Shown here piece by piece: positions 1-11,400 of a stretch of 64,000 nucleotides of DNA. A program made the position numbers and the translations under genes. Below the pieces are notes generated by a model, which saw nothing but the letters and a program-made list of their open reading frames with translations, searched no databases and was not told the origin of the DNA. This DNA comes from Streptomyces clavuligerus (GTDB taxonomy: Bacteria; Actinomycetota; Actinomycetes; Streptomycetales; Streptomycetaceae), in the NCBI RefSeq assembly GCF_005519465.1, contig NZ_CP027858.1, forward strand, positions 5,270,001 through 5,334,000, read 5' to 3'. The number at the start of each line of letters is the position of its first letter. Position 1 is the first letter of the stretch.

Positions 1-160
1 CTGACCGGCCGGCGAAGTAGCCGCGCCAGAAGCCGCGCAGACCGGCGTCCTCGAAGGCGGTCACGGCCTCGGGCGAGAAGTACGTGACGGCGTGGATCGG
101 TTCGAACAGGGTCCACAGCTCACGGGGGGTGACTGCCGTAGCGTCGGCGGTAGTTGTCAT
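1..160 (-). CDS. SCO6745-family protein, N-terminal part (partial)
   Basis: Only the first 53 or so codons are in the window; the gene runs off the left edge. The visible protein contains the stretch ELWTLFEPIHAVTYFSPEA followed by a FEDAGLRGFWRGYFAGR segment, which I recognise as the conserved N-terminus of the streptomycete SCO6745 family, helical proteins of unknown function that resemble regulators of the SalK type. The ATG at 160 was chosen; an in-frame ATG at 169 adds three residues. No Shine-Dalgarno sequence decides between them. It is divergent from the small membrane protein that follows. Confidence 0.7.
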   Translation of the reverse strand, partial: MTTTADATAVTPRELWTLFEPIHAVTYFSPEAVTAFEDAGLRGFWRGYFAGRS

Positions 161-240
161 GACAGGCATTGTGCCGAAATCAGTGATCAGTGGCACAGCT
201 TCGGTCACAGCGGTGCCGATATGGTGCGAAGATCTCTTCC

Positions 241-651
241 ATGGACAAAAGTGAGGCCAACAAGAACAGAACATTGCTGGGAACGTGCGCCGGAGTGTCC
301 TCGGCGGTCATGCTGCTCCCGGGGGTCTCGACGGTCGGGGAGACCGCCGCGGTATGGCCGGTTCTCGCCTCCGTGGTGCTGTTCGTTGTGGTCAACCAGC
401 TCGTCGTCACCCTGCCCGCCGATGTGCGCCGCACACCGCCGCCGAGGCTGCTGGCGCTCGGCGCGGCCGGGGTCGTCCAGGACGCGCTGATCCTCTGGGG
501 CATCCACTGGATCGCCGGCCAGGTGGGGTACGGGCTGGAGGCGGCGAGCCTGGCGTCGGTTCTGCTCGGTGGCCTGATCGTACGGGTGGTGACCCTGGGC
601 TTCCTCGCCCTGCCGGTCCCCGGACGGGTGGCCGACGCGCGCACCCGGTGA
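241..651 (+). CDS. small integral membrane protein, unknown function
   Basis: A 136-residue protein with about four hydrophobic segments (around residues 10-30, 38-60, 74-95 and 103-125 from the chosen ATG) and a short charged tail, so it should sit in the cytoplasmic membrane. Its size and four-helix layout recall holin-like or phage-shock-like small membrane proteins, but I do not recognise a family motif. An in-frame ATG at 190 would add 17 Arg/Gln-rich residues that look like untranslated leader; neither start has a good ribosome site. It converges on ipdC. Confidence 0.6.
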   Translation: MDKSEANKNRTLLGTCAGVSSAVMLLPGVSTVGETAAVWPVLASVVLFVVVNQLVVTLPADVRRTPPPRLLALGAAGVVQDALILWGIHWIAGQVGYGLEAASLASVLLGGLIVRVVTLGFLALPVPGRVADARTR

Positions 652-754
652 ACCCGGCCCGGCGGCGACCTGGTGGTCCGGCGGGCGCCCGCACGATCCC
701 CGTCGATCCTTCGATCCGGCGGCGACCTGACGGCCCGGACGTCCCGGAGACCGG

Positions 755-1801
755 TCAGCGGCCCGGCAGCTCCCGGATCACCCGTTCCGCCTCCGTCATG
801 ATCGACGCGATCAGCTCGGCGCAGCTCGGCAGATCCTCGATCACCCCCGCCACCTGCCCCGAGGCCATCACCCCCAGATCCGTGCGCCCCTCCACCATCG
901 CCGCGCGCAGCAGCATCGGCGTCCGGGCGGCGAGCAGGACCTGCCGCCAGGTCAGCTCCCTGCCGCGGCGCAGCGCCCGGCCCTCGCGCACCAGGGCGGG
1001 CCAGGACGTCCCCGACAGCCCGCGGAAGGCGGCGGCGTGGCGCACCGCCCCGAGCAGGGCGCGGAGTCCGCCCCGGGCCTCCAGCGAGCGGACCAGGTCG
1101 GTCCGGAGCATCCGGTGCGGCAGCCCGTCGACGGCCGTCGTCACGGTCACGTCCCGGACGCCCGCCGCCAGATAGCGGGCCTTCACCGGGGCCGGGACCG
1201 TCGAGTCGGACGTGAGCAGGAACCGCGTCCCCATGGCGACCCCGGCGGCACCCAGCGCGAGCGCCGCGACCAGTCCGCGGCCGTCCCGGAACCCCCCGGC
1301 GGCGATCACCGGGAGCGGCACGGCGTCCACGACCTGCGGCAGCAGTACGCTCGTCGCCACCTCGCCGGTGTGGCCGCCGCCCTCGGAGCCCTGCACGACG
1401 ACGGCGTCCGCGCCCCACGCGGCGACCTTCTCGGCGTGCCGTCTGGCCCCCACCGAGGGGATCACCACGACGCCCGCGTCCTTGAGTTCGGCGATCAGCT
1501 CCCGGGACGGGGCGAGGGCGAACGAGGCCACCCGCACCCCTTCCTCGACGATGATCCGCACCCGGTCGCGGGCGTCGGCGGCGTCCGCGCGCAGATTGAC
1601 GCCGAAGGGGGCGTCGGTACGGGAACGGACCTCGCGCACCGCCCGGCGCAGCTCCGGTACGGACATCGTGGCCGAGGCGAGGATGCCGAGCGCGCCCGCC
1701 CGGGCGGTGGCGGTGACGAGCCGGGGCCCGGCCACCCAGCCCATGCCGGTCTGGACGATGGGGTGCCGTACCCCGGTGAGCCGGGTGAGGGCCGTCTCCA
1801 T
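755..1801 (-). CDS. ipdC: IpdC-like flavin-dependent oxidoreductase (nitronate monooxygenase fold)
   Basis: A 348-residue TIM-barrel flavoprotein of the nitronate monooxygenase family. The N-terminus HPIVQTGMGWVAGPRL, the GSEGGGHTG phosphate-binding segment near residue 140 and a later AAGG...GTRFL region are the FMN-binding features. On its own it would be called a 2-nitropropane dioxygenase. Directly downstream of ipdAB and echA20-like genes it matches mycobacterial IpdC (Rv3553), which acts on the CoA thioester of the steroid C/D-ring intermediate. Its ATG overlaps the ipdB stop by one base (TGATG), so it is the last gene of a translationally coupled set. Substrate is inferred from context. 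Confidence 0.8.
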   Translation of the reverse strand: METALTRLTGVRHPIVQTGMGWVAGPRLVTATARAGALGILASATMSVPELRRAVREVRSRTDAPFGVNLRADAADARDRVRIIVEEGVRVASFALAPSRELIAELKDAGVVVIPSVGARRHAEKVAAWGADAVVVQGSEGGGHTGEVATSVLLPQVVDAVPLPVIAAGGFRDGRGLVAALALGAAGVAMGTRFLLTSDSTVPAPVKARYLAAGVRDVTVTTAVDGLPHRMLRTDLVRSLEARGGLRALLGAVRHAAAFRGLSGTSWPALVREGRALRRGRELTWRQVLLAARTPMLLRAAMVEGRTDLGVMASGQVAGVIEDLPSCAELIASIMTEAERVIRELPGR

Positions 1802-2556
1802 CAGCGGGGCCCGATCTCGCGGTCGCGCAGCCCGTCCGGGTCGAGCACCTCGCGGATCAGCCGCAGTTCGGCGGCGTCGGGCTCCCGGGTGTACGGGACC
1901 TCCGCGGGGACGGCGAGGGGGAAGCCGGTCGCCTCCCGCACCTGCTCGACGGTGACCCCGGGGTGCAGCGAGGCCAGCCGCATCGAGCCGTCGGGCGTGG
2001 CGAAGTCGAGGACGCCGAGGTCGGAGACGACCCGGCGGAGGTCGTGGAAGCGGGTGGCGGCGGGCCCCGCCGCCCGCGCGCTGTCGTGGCCGACGCCGCA
2101 CACCAGGTCGACCCGGGGGACGAAGACCCGCCGCGAGTGCCGGGGGACCCAGTAGCCGACCGGGTTGTTGAGGGTGTTCACGGGGGCGCCCCGGACGCCG
2201 AGGAGCTGCCGCCGCGGCCGGGCCCAGTCGCCGACGCAGGAGATGTTCTGATTGCCGTAGCGGTCGATCTGCGACGCGCCCATCATCACCAGCCGCCGCC
2301 CGCCGGTGACCAGCGTCAGATGACGGCGGTACGGGAGCCAGCCCTCGACCTCCCCGTCCGGCCCGACGAGCAGCGCCTCGCCGTCGGTGAGCAGCAGCTC
2401 GGGCGCGAAGGTGTGCCGGGCGAGCCGGGCCCCGAGGGCCGGTACGAGGCCCATGGGGCCGGCCAGCACCTCGCCCGCGCCGCGCCAGGTCTCGGCGCAG
2501 GCGATGACGCAGTACTCGGCCCGTGAGGCGGGCCCGTGGGCCGGTGCGCCGCTCAT
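1801..2556 (-). CDS. ipdB: IpdB-like CoA-transferase family subunit (steroid ring hydrolase beta)
   Basis: A 251-residue class I CoA-transferase-fold protein. It carries CVIACAETWRGAGEVLAGP at the N-terminus, typical of the IpdB beta subunit, with conserved GASQIDRYGNQN and LHPGVTVEQVREATGF segments that are standard in the beta family. In Mycobacterium and Rhodococcus, IpdAB is not a transferase but a hydrolase that opens the last steroid ring (C ring) of COCHEA-CoA. The start was chosen because its ATG overlaps the ipdA stop by four bases (ATGA). It should form a heterodimer-based complex with the preceding gene product. The role is inferred from family and neighbours. Confidence 0.83.
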   Translation of the reverse strand: MSGAPAHGPASRAEYCVIACAETWRGAGEVLAGPMGLVPALGARLARHTFAPELLLTDGEALLVGPDGEVEGWLPYRRHLTLVTGGRRLVMMGASQIDRYGNQNISCVGDWARPRRQLLGVRGAPVNTLNNPVGYWVPRHSRRVFVPRVDLVCGVGHDSARAAGPAATRFHDLRRVVSDLGVLDFATPDGSMRLASLHPGVTVEQVREATGFPLAVPAEVPYTREPDAAELRLIREVLDPDGLRDREIGPR

Positions 2557-3476
2557 CGCCCCTGCTCCTTGTGCCAGGCCGCGACGGCCGACCGGTAGTC
2601 GTCCTCGTCCCCGTGGAGGAAGCGCTCCGCGAACCGGTCCCAGGGGGTGGCCGCGTACATCCGCAGAAACGCCTCGTCCCGACCGTGGTCCGGGACGCAG
2701 GAGGTGAAGTGCGCCCCGCCGGGGGTCTCCACCACGCCGCCCACCGTGTGCCTGCCGACCAGGAGGGTCTGCGGCACCGCGCCCGCGAACCCGTCCACCA
2801 GCCGTTCGCAGGAGACGTAGGCGGTGTCGGCGGCCTCGCAGAAGAGGTCGTCGAAGTACGGGTCGGGGCCCAGGTACTGGGCGTTGCCCCGCCGGTCGGC
2901 GCGGTTGAGATGGACGAGGGCCGCGTCCATCCGCAGCGCGGGCGAGGCGACGAACTCCTCGCCGTCCGCGTAGGGCGAGGTCACCGTGCGCAGCCCGGGG
3001 TTGATCCGCATCACGTCCGAGCCGATCCCGGCGCGCACCGGGAGGAACGGCAGCCGGTTGGCGGCGGCGGTCAGCCCCCACAGGAACATCGCCTCGTCGA
3101 TCTCGGTGAGCGTGAAGTCGCCGCGCTCGCGGGCCGCGCGGTAGTGGGGCTCCAACGGCACGGAGTCGAGGGTGACGAAGGGGGTGACCAGATGGCTGAT
3201 CCGGCCCGCCGCCGCGAGGAGGCCGACGTCCGGGCCGCCGCAGGAGACCACGGTGAGATCGGTGACCTCGGAGCGGAGCAGGGCCCGCACCAGGGCCATG
3301 GGTTTGCGGCGGGCGCCCCAGCCGCCGATGCCGAGGGTCATGCCGCTGCGCAGCCGGCCGACGACCGCGTCGGCGGTCAGGGTCTTGTCGCCCGGGGCTC
3401 TTCCGCCGGTGCCGGAGAGCCCGTCGCCCCGGTCGCCCCCCGTGCTCCCGGCGCCCCCGGTGCTCCGGTCGCTCAT
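2553..3476 (-). CDS. ipdA: IpdA-like CoA-transferase family subunit (steroid ring hydrolase alpha)
   Basis: A 307-residue alpha subunit of the class I CoA-transferase fold. After a Gly/Ser/Thr-rich N-terminal stretch of about 25 residues, it has TADAVVGRLRSGMTLGIGGWG followed by RRKPMALVRALLRS, the glycine loop and basic segment seen in IpdA. Later GNAQYLGPDPYFDDLFCEAAD is the usual alpha-subunit region. It partners ipdB (4-bp overlap) to form the presumed C-ring hydrolase. The gene overlaps the echA20 stop by four bases (3473-3476), so echA20, ipdA, ipdB and ipdC read as one coupled operon. The slightly long N-terminus could mean a later true start. Confidence 0.83.
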   Translation of the reverse strand: MSDRSTGGAGSTGGDRGDGLSGTGGRAPGDKTLTADAVVGRLRSGMTLGIGGWGARRKPMALVRALLRSEVTDLTVVSCGGPDVGLLAAAGRISHLVTPFVTLDSVPLEPHYRAARERGDFTLTEIDEAMFLWGLTAAANRLPFLPVRAGIGSDVMRINPGLRTVTSPYADGEEFVASPALRMDAALVHLNRADRRGNAQYLGPDPYFDDLFCEAADTAYVSCERLVDGFAGAVPQTLLVGRHTVGGVVETPGGAHFTSCVPDHGRDEAFLRMYAATPWDRFAERFLHGDEDDYRSAVAAWHKEQGR

Positions 3477-4258
3477 GGCGTGGTCCCGTCCGCCGTGCCG
3501 GTCCCCCGCGGCGGGGCGTCCCCGGCGCCGAAGGTGTCACGGACCCGCCCGGCGGCCCCGCTGAGCGCGGCCTCGAAGGTGAAGCCCTGTTCGAAGCGGT
3601 AGCTGCGGCGGACGTCCACCGGGTCGATGCCGTTGATGGCCGCCTTCGCGAGCCGGATCAGCGTGCCGTCCTTGCGGGCGATCTCGGCCGCCAGCTCCAC
3701 CGCTGCGGCCAGCAGCCCGGTGCGCGGCACCACCCGCCAGACCGAGCCGTGGCGGTGCAGTTCGGCGGCGGTGACGGTGCGCGAGGTGTAGTACAGCGCC
3801 CGCATCAGCGCGGGCGGGACCAGCCGGGCGAGGTGGGTGGCCGCGCCCAGCGCGCCCCGGTCCAGCTCCGGCAGCCCGAAGACGGCGTCGTCGGCGGCGA
3901 CGACCGCGTCCGCGTTTCCCGCGAGTCCGATCCCGCCGCCGAGGCAGTGCCCCTGGACCGCCGCGACCACCGGCACCTCGCACTCGTACACGGCGGCGAA
4001 GGCGTCCGCGCAGCCCCGGTTGGCCCCCAGCAGCGCCCCGTGGCCGGGGTCCCGCTGGATCTCCTTGAGGTCCACCCCGGCGTTGAAGCCCCGGCCGGAG
4101 GCGGCGAGGACCACACAGCGGGCCCCCGGGTCGCGGCCCGCGGCCCGTACCGCGTCGGCGAGCGCGTGCCAGCCCCGTACCGGGAGGGCGTTGACGGGCG
4201 GGTAGTCGGCGGTGACGAGGCGGACTCCGTCGGCCGGGTCCGTGGTGGAGACACCCAT
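3473..4258 (-). CDS. echA20: EchA20-like enoyl-CoA hydratase family protein
   Basis: A 261-residue crotonase-fold protein. The oxyanion-hole segments are visible as GRGFNAGVDLKEIQ (about residues 55-68) and VQGHCLGGGIGLAGNADAVVA (about 105-125), followed by GLPELDRGALGAATHLARLVP. EchA20 of M. tuberculosis (Rv3550) hydrolyses the D ring of HIEC-CoA in the KstR2 regulon, and the gene order echA20-ipdA-ipdB-ipdC is the same here. First gene of the minus-strand operon, starting 54 bp from the divergent SDR gene. The specific steroid substrate is inferred; a generic acyl-CoA hydratase would be the fallback call. Confidence 0.8.
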   Translation of the reverse strand: MGVSTTDPADGVRLVTADYPPVNALPVRGWHALADAVRAAGRDPGARCVVLAASGRGFNAGVDLKEIQRDPGHGALLGANRGCADAFAAVYECEVPVVAAVQGHCLGGGIGLAGNADAVVAADDAVFGLPELDRGALGAATHLARLVPPALMRALYYTSRTVTAAELHRHGSVWRVVPRTGLLAAAVELAAEIARKDGTLIRLAKAAINGIDPVDVRRSYRFEQGFTFEAALSGAAGRVRDTFGAGDAPPRGTGTADGTTP

Positions 4259-4269
4259 GAGCGGATCAG

Positions 4270-4306
4270 CTACCTTTCCACCAAACGTTTGTTAGGTGGA
4301 AGGTAG
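4270..4306. promoter_or_regulatory. palindromic operator candidate between echA20 and the SDR genes
   Basis: The 54-bp divergent region contains CAAACGTTTG (4282-4291), a perfect 10-bp palindrome. It is flanked by outer arms CTACCTTTCCACC (4270-4282) and GGTGGAAGGTAG (4295-4306), complementary apart from one extra T on the left. This geometry is what TetR-family repressors bind. In mycobacteria the homologous genes are controlled by the TetR protein KstR2, whose operator differs in sequence. Lying between two start codons, the site could control both transcripts. The regulator itself is not in this window. Confidence 0.6.
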
Positions 4307-4312
4307 CAGCCG

Positions 4313-5131
4313 ATGGAGCTGGACGGGAGGGTCGTCGTCGTCACCGGCGGCACCCGGGGCGTCGGCGCGGGCATCGCCGACGCCTTCCTGCGCGCGGGCG
4401 CCACGGTGCTCGTCTGCGCCCGCAGACCCCCGGACCCGCGCGCGCCGGGGGACGCGTCCACGGCGGCCCGTTCGGCACGGGAGGCCGCCCGGGGGTGCGC
4501 CGGGCCGTACTTCCACCCCGTCGACCTGCGTGACCCCGGCGCCGTCGAGGCGTTCTTCGCGCTGGTCGCCCGGCGGTACGGGCGGCTGGACACCCTCGTC
4601 AACAACGCGGGCGGCACCCCCTACCGGCTGCTCGCCGACGGCGGGGCGGCCCGGCACACGCGGGTGGTCGAGCTGAACCTGCTCGCACCGCTGACCGCGT
4701 CCCTCGCCGCGTACCCCCTCCTCAAGCGCGCGCACGGCTCGATCGTGATGGTCGGGAGCGTCAGCGGGGACCGGCCCTCACCGGGTACGGCGGCCTACGG
4801 AGCGGCCAAGGCGGGGCTGGCGAGCCTCGCCCGGTCCATGGCCGTGGAGTGGGCGCCCGAGATCCGCGTCAACACCCTGGTGCTCGGGATGGTCCGTACC
4901 GAACTCTCCTTCCTGCACTACGGGGACGAGGAGGGCGTCGCGGCCGTCGGCCGCACCGTTCCGCTGGGGCGCCTCGCCGAGCCGTCCGACGTGGGCGGGG
5001 CCGCCCTCTTCCTCGCCTCCCCGGGCGCCGCCTACATCAGCGGCGCGGCGCTCCATCTGCACGGCGGCGGGGAACGCCCCGCCTTCCTCGACGCGGCGAC
5101 AGCCCACCGGCAGCAGGGAGAACCCTCATGA
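4313..5131 (+). CDS. SDR family oxidoreductase (Rv3549c-like)
   Basis: A 272-residue classical short-chain dehydrogenase. The cofactor loop TGGTRGVG is at residues 11-18, NNAG at 97-100, and the YxxxK catalytic pair is Y162/K166 in AAYGAAKAG, with the catalytic serine in MVGSVSGD just before. The M. tuberculosis KstR2 regulon has two SDR genes (Rv3548c, Rv3549c) next to echA20-ipdABC, and this layout repeats that. It likely oxidises or reduces a hydroxyl on a ring-degradation CoA thioester. It overlaps the next SDR gene by four bases (ATGA). Confidence 0.8.
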   Translation: MELDGRVVVVTGGTRGVGAGIADAFLRAGATVLVCARRPPDPRAPGDASTAARSAREAARGCAGPYFHPVDLRDPGAVEAFFALVARRYGRLDTLVNNAGGTPYRLLADGGAARHTRVVELNLLAPLTASLAAYPLLKRAHGSIVMVGSVSGDRPSPGTAAYGAAKAGLASLARSMAVEWAPEIRVNTLVLGMVRTELSFLHYGDEEGVAAVGRTVPLGRLAEPSDVGGAALFLASPGAAYISGAALHLHGGGERPAFLDAATAHRQQGEPS

Positions 5132-6066
5132 CCACCGGGACAGGCGCAGGGACGACGGGCGCGGCCGGGCCGGGCCTCTGCCGCGGCAGGGTGGTCGCGG
5201 TGACGGGCGCGGGCCGGGGCCTCGGCCGTGCCCACGCGCTGGCGTTCGCCGCCGACGGCGCCCGGGTCGTCGTCAACGACCTCGGCACGGGGCTCGACGG
5301 CGCGGGCGCGTCGGAGGGCCCGGCGCACACCGTCGTGGCCGAGATCCGCGCGGCGGGCGGCGAGGCGGTCGCGCACACCGGCGACATCGCCACCGCCGAC
5401 GGCGCCTCCTCGCTCGTCGCCACCGCCCTGGAGCGCTTCGGACGGCTGGACACCCTGGTCAACAACGCGGGCTTCCTCCGCGACCGGATGCTTGTCAACC
5501 TCCCCGCCGACGACTGGGACGCCGTGCTCCGGGTCCATGCCACGGGGCACTTCCTGGCGCTGCGCCACGCCGCCGCCCACTGGCGCGCGGAGGCCAAGGC
5601 GGGCCGCCCGCCCGTCGCCCGGGTCGTCAACACCACCTCGGGCGCGGGGCTGCTCGGCAGCGTGGGACAGGGCAACTACGCCGCCGCGAAGGCCGCCGTC
5701 GTCGCCCTCACCCTCGTCGCCGCCGCCGAACTGGCGCCGTACGGGGTCCAGGTCAACGCCCTGGCCCCGGCGGCGCGCACCCGGATGACCGAAGGGGCCT
5801 TCGCCGATCTCACCGCGCTCCCCGAGGAGGTCTCCCCGCTCGTCGTCTGGCTCGGTTCCGCCGACTGCCCGGGGGTCACCGGCCGGGTCTTCGAGGCCGA
5901 GGCGGGCCGGGTCACCGTCATGGAGGGCTGGCGTCCGGGCCCCACCGCGACCGCCCCCGGGGGCGCGCGCTGGACCCCCGGGGCCGTGGGCGCGGCGGCC
6001 CGTGCCCTGCTCGCCCGGGCCGAGCCCCCCGGACCGGTCTACGGCGCCCGCCCGCCCACGCCCTGA
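5128..6066 (+). CDS. SDR family oxidoreductase (Rv3548c-like)
   Basis: A 312-residue short-chain dehydrogenase with TGAGRGLG at about residues 26-33, VVNDLGTGLDG after the second beta strand, NNAGFLRDRML, and the Y-x-x-x-K motif in GNYAAAKAAVVAL. The longer form with VNDLG and FLRDRM is typical of the 17-beta-HSD4/multifunctional-enzyme SDR type often found in acyl-CoA and steroid side-chain catabolism. The start at 5128 is set by the ATGA overlap with the upstream SDR gene; a Gly/Thr/Ala-rich leader of about 18 residues precedes the fold. It converges on the metallopeptidase gene with no clear terminator in between. Confidence 0.78.
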   Translation: MTTGTGAGTTGAAGPGLCRGRVVAVTGAGRGLGRAHALAFAADGARVVVNDLGTGLDGAGASEGPAHTVVAEIRAAGGEAVAHTGDIATADGASSLVATALERFGRLDTLVNNAGFLRDRMLVNLPADDWDAVLRVHATGHFLALRHAAAHWRAEAKAGRPPVARVVNTTSGAGLLGSVGQGNYAAAKAAVVALTLVAAAELAPYGVQVNALAPAARTRMTEGAFADLTALPEEVSPLVVWLGSADCPGVTGRVFEAEAGRVTVMEGWRPGPTATAPGGARWTPGAVGAAARALLARAEPPGPVYGARPPTP

Positions 6067-6172
6067 CCCGCGCCGACCCGGGCCCGCCCGCGCACGCCCC
6101 GCGCCGAAGCAGCCGCCCGCACCCGCGCCCCGGCGCCCCCGGCGGGCCTCCCGTGCGCCCGCCCGCCGGTCG

Positions 6173-8186
<2,014 letters not shown>

Positions 8187-8231
8187 ACGGCGGGGGTCCG
8201 CTCCGTCGGCGGACAGACCCATCCATGACGG

Positions 8232-8280
8232 GCAGGGGCAGGTGCCGGACTCCTTTAGTCCAACACCTGCCCCTGCTTTG
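8232..8280 (+). terminator. strong hairpin terminator after the trypsin gene
   Basis: Arms GCAGGGGCAGGTG (8232-8244) and CACCTGCCCCTGC (8264-8276) are perfectly complementary over 13 bp, with a second inner stem GGACT/AGTCC (8247-8251/8257-8261), followed by TTTG. Confidence 0.85.
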
Positions 8281-8406
8281 TCCATGGGCGGGCCCGCGCT
8301 CCGGCCGCAGATTGTCCCTACGCGGTCGGCGACCCGCGTGACATGCGACGGACGACCCATGACACGTGACGCCCGTCGGCCGACCGGAGCCCGGAGGAGG
8401 ACGAGC

Positions 8407-11400
8407 GTGCACCCAGCAGACGGCGGCCCCAGCCGCAGGACCGTCGTGGCGGCGACCGCCCTGGCCGGGGCGGGTACCGCGCTCGCCACCGGCGGGCAGG
8501 CCGCCGCCGCCCCCGGCCCCCGGGCCCTGCTCCGCTCCGCCGCCCTCGACGTCCAGGTGGACCGGGCCTTCCCCAGCGTCGTCTCGTACACCGACCGCGC
8601 CACCGGGGCGGTCCTGCACGGGCAGGACGAGCCCGTCACCTCCGTACTGATCGACGCGGTCGCCCACGTCCCCGACCGGGTCGCGCTGCGGACCCGCCGC
8701 GACCGCGCCCGTTACACCCTCGGCTTCGGCCCCACCGAGATCGACGTCGAGATACGGGTGACGGGAGCCACCGTCCACTGGCGGGTCACCCGGATCGCCG
8801 ACACCGCCGCCCTGCGGATCGGCACCCTGGAGATACCCTCGCTCGCCCTGCTCTCCGTCCGCGCCGACCAGCCCGGCGCGGTCCTGTACGGGGCCCGCGT
8901 CCACCTGGACAAGGCGGGCGACGGCGACACCCTCATCGAGGTGGGCCCCGCGACCCCCGTCGAGGAGCGGCCCACCGGCTGCGCGTACGCCGTCGTCGCC
9001 CACGACGGGCTCGGCGGCGCGATCGAGACCAACACCGTCTGGGACAAGCCCTCCGCCGCCGCCGGTACCACCTGGGAGAACGGCAGGCTCTGGCGGCAGG
9101 TCACGGTCCGGGACGGGGTGGTCACGGCCCGGCTGGTCCCCGGCCAGTGGACCCACCGCGCCGCCACCGCCCCCGTGGAGCAGACCGAGCCGCTGCCGTA
9201 CGCCACCGTCGTCGTCACCGGCGACCGCAACGGCGACGGCGTCGTGGACTGGCAGGACGCCGCCATCGCCTTCCGGGACATCATGGTCGAGCCGCTGGGC
9301 GCGGACGAGCAGCATCTGCGGGTCGTGCCGCACATCCCGTTCAACTTCGCCTCCCAGGCGACCAATCCCTTCCTCGCCACCCTCGACCAGGTCAAACGGA
9401 TCTCCCTGGCGACCGACGGACTGCGGCAGTACACCCTGCTCAAGGGGTACCAGTCCGAGGGGCACGACTCGGCCCACCCCGACTACGCGGGCAACCACAA
9501 CCGGCGCGCGGGCGGACTCGACGACCTCAACACCCTGCTGCGCGAGGGCCGGAAGTGGAACAGCGACTTCGGCGTCCATGTCAACTGCACCGAGTCCTAC
9601 CCCGTCGCGAACGCCTTCTCCGAGACCCTCGTCGACAAGGACAACGAGCAGTGGGACTGGCTCGACCAGTCGTACCGCATCGACCAGCGCCGCGACCTGG
9701 TCAGCGGTGAGGTGATCCGGCGCTTCGCCGCGCTGCGGGCGGAGACCGACCCCGCCCTGAACACGCTCTACATCGATGTCTTCCGGGAGTCGGGCTGGAC
9801 CTCCGACCGGCTCCAGCGGGCGCTGCGCGAGCAGGGCTGGCAGATCACCACCGAGTGGGGCCACGGCCTGGAGCGCTCGGCGCTGTGGGCGCACTGGGCC
9901 ACGGAGACCGACTACGGGCCCGACTCCTCCCGGGGCGTCAACTCCCGGCTGATCCGCTTCATCCGCAACCACCAGAAGGACGTCTTCGCCGACAAGTGGC
10001 CCACCCTGCTCGGCATCCCGCGCACGGGGAACTTCGAGGGCTGGGTCGGCAAGACCGACTGGACCGTCTTCTACCGGCTGATCTGGACCGAGTCGCTGCC
10101 CGCGAAGTACCTCCAGGCCCACCCCGTCAAGCGGTGGACCGACCACGAGATCGCCTTCTTCGGGCCCGGCGCGACCTCGGTCACCGACACGGACGGGGTG
10201 CGCACGATCGTCACCGACGGCCGCACGGTCTACGAGGGCGGCCGGTATCTGCTGCCCTGGGAGCCCCGCCGGGCGCTGGACCCGCCCAAGCTCTACCACT
10301 ACAACCCGGAGGGCGGCGCCACCACCTGGCGGCTGCCCCGGGGCTGGGCGGGCCGCCCGGCGGTCGCCCTGTACCGCCTCACCGACCAGGGCCGGGTCTT
10401 CGAACGGACCCTGCCGGTCCGCTCCGGCCGGATCACCGTCGACGCGGCGGCCGATCAGCCGTACGTCCTGTACCGCTCCCGCCCGGCGCCCCTGCCCGAC
10501 CCCCGGTGGGGCCAGGGCACCCCGCTGCACGACCCCGGCTTCTCCTCCGGCTCCCTCGACGGCTGGCACACCAGCGGCCCGGTCTCGGTCGTCCGCAGCG
10601 CGATCGGCGACCACGAGCTGGTGATGGCCGCGGGCGCCGCCGGCACGGCCGGACAGCGGCTGCGCAGGCTCGCCCCCGGCGGCTACGCGGCCTCCGTCCA
10701 GGTCGAGGTGGGGGAGCGGGCGGGCGAGCGGCGCCGCGCGAGCCTGGAGGTGCGCACCGCCGACGGGGTACGGGCCGTCAACTGGACGGACATCTCCACC
10801 GCCGTCAACCAGGTGGCGGCCGACCGCAAGCACGGCACCCGCTTCCAGCGGATGTTCACCTGGTTCACCGTCCCCGAGGGCGGCGGCCCCGTCGTCCTCA
10901 CCCTGCGGGCGGAGGCGGGCGGCGCCCGGGTCCGCTTCGACAACGTCCGCGTCGTCCCCGGCACCCGCACGCCCGCCCCCGGCACCGTCGCCCACGAGGA
11001 CTTCGAGAACGTCCCCCAGGGCTGGGGCGTCTTCGTCAAGGGCGACGCGGGCGGCGTCACCGACCCGCGCACCCACATCGCCCAGCGGAACGCCCCGTAC
11101 ACCCAGCGCGGCTGGAACGGGAAGGCGATCGACGATGTCGTCGACGGCACCGAATCCCTCAAATCACGCGGTGAGAACGAGGGACTGGTCTACCGGACCG
11201 TCCAGCACCTGGTCCGCTTCGAGCCGGGGCGGCGCTACCGGGTCGCCTTCCGCTACCAGAACGAACGGGCCGACCAGTACGCCTGGGTCACCGGCGTCGA
11301 CGACCGCGAACAGGACCGGGTGCCGCTGCCGGTGGCGACCTCGCCGACGCTCTGGACCCACGAGTTCACCGCACCCGCCGAGGGCGAGAGCTGGGTGGGG

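Noticed and set aside
659..729. 14-bp direct repeat CCGGCGGCGACCTG at 659-672 and 716-729
   Set aside because: Short GC-rich repeat between two converging genes; likely chance, with no symmetry or partner sites.
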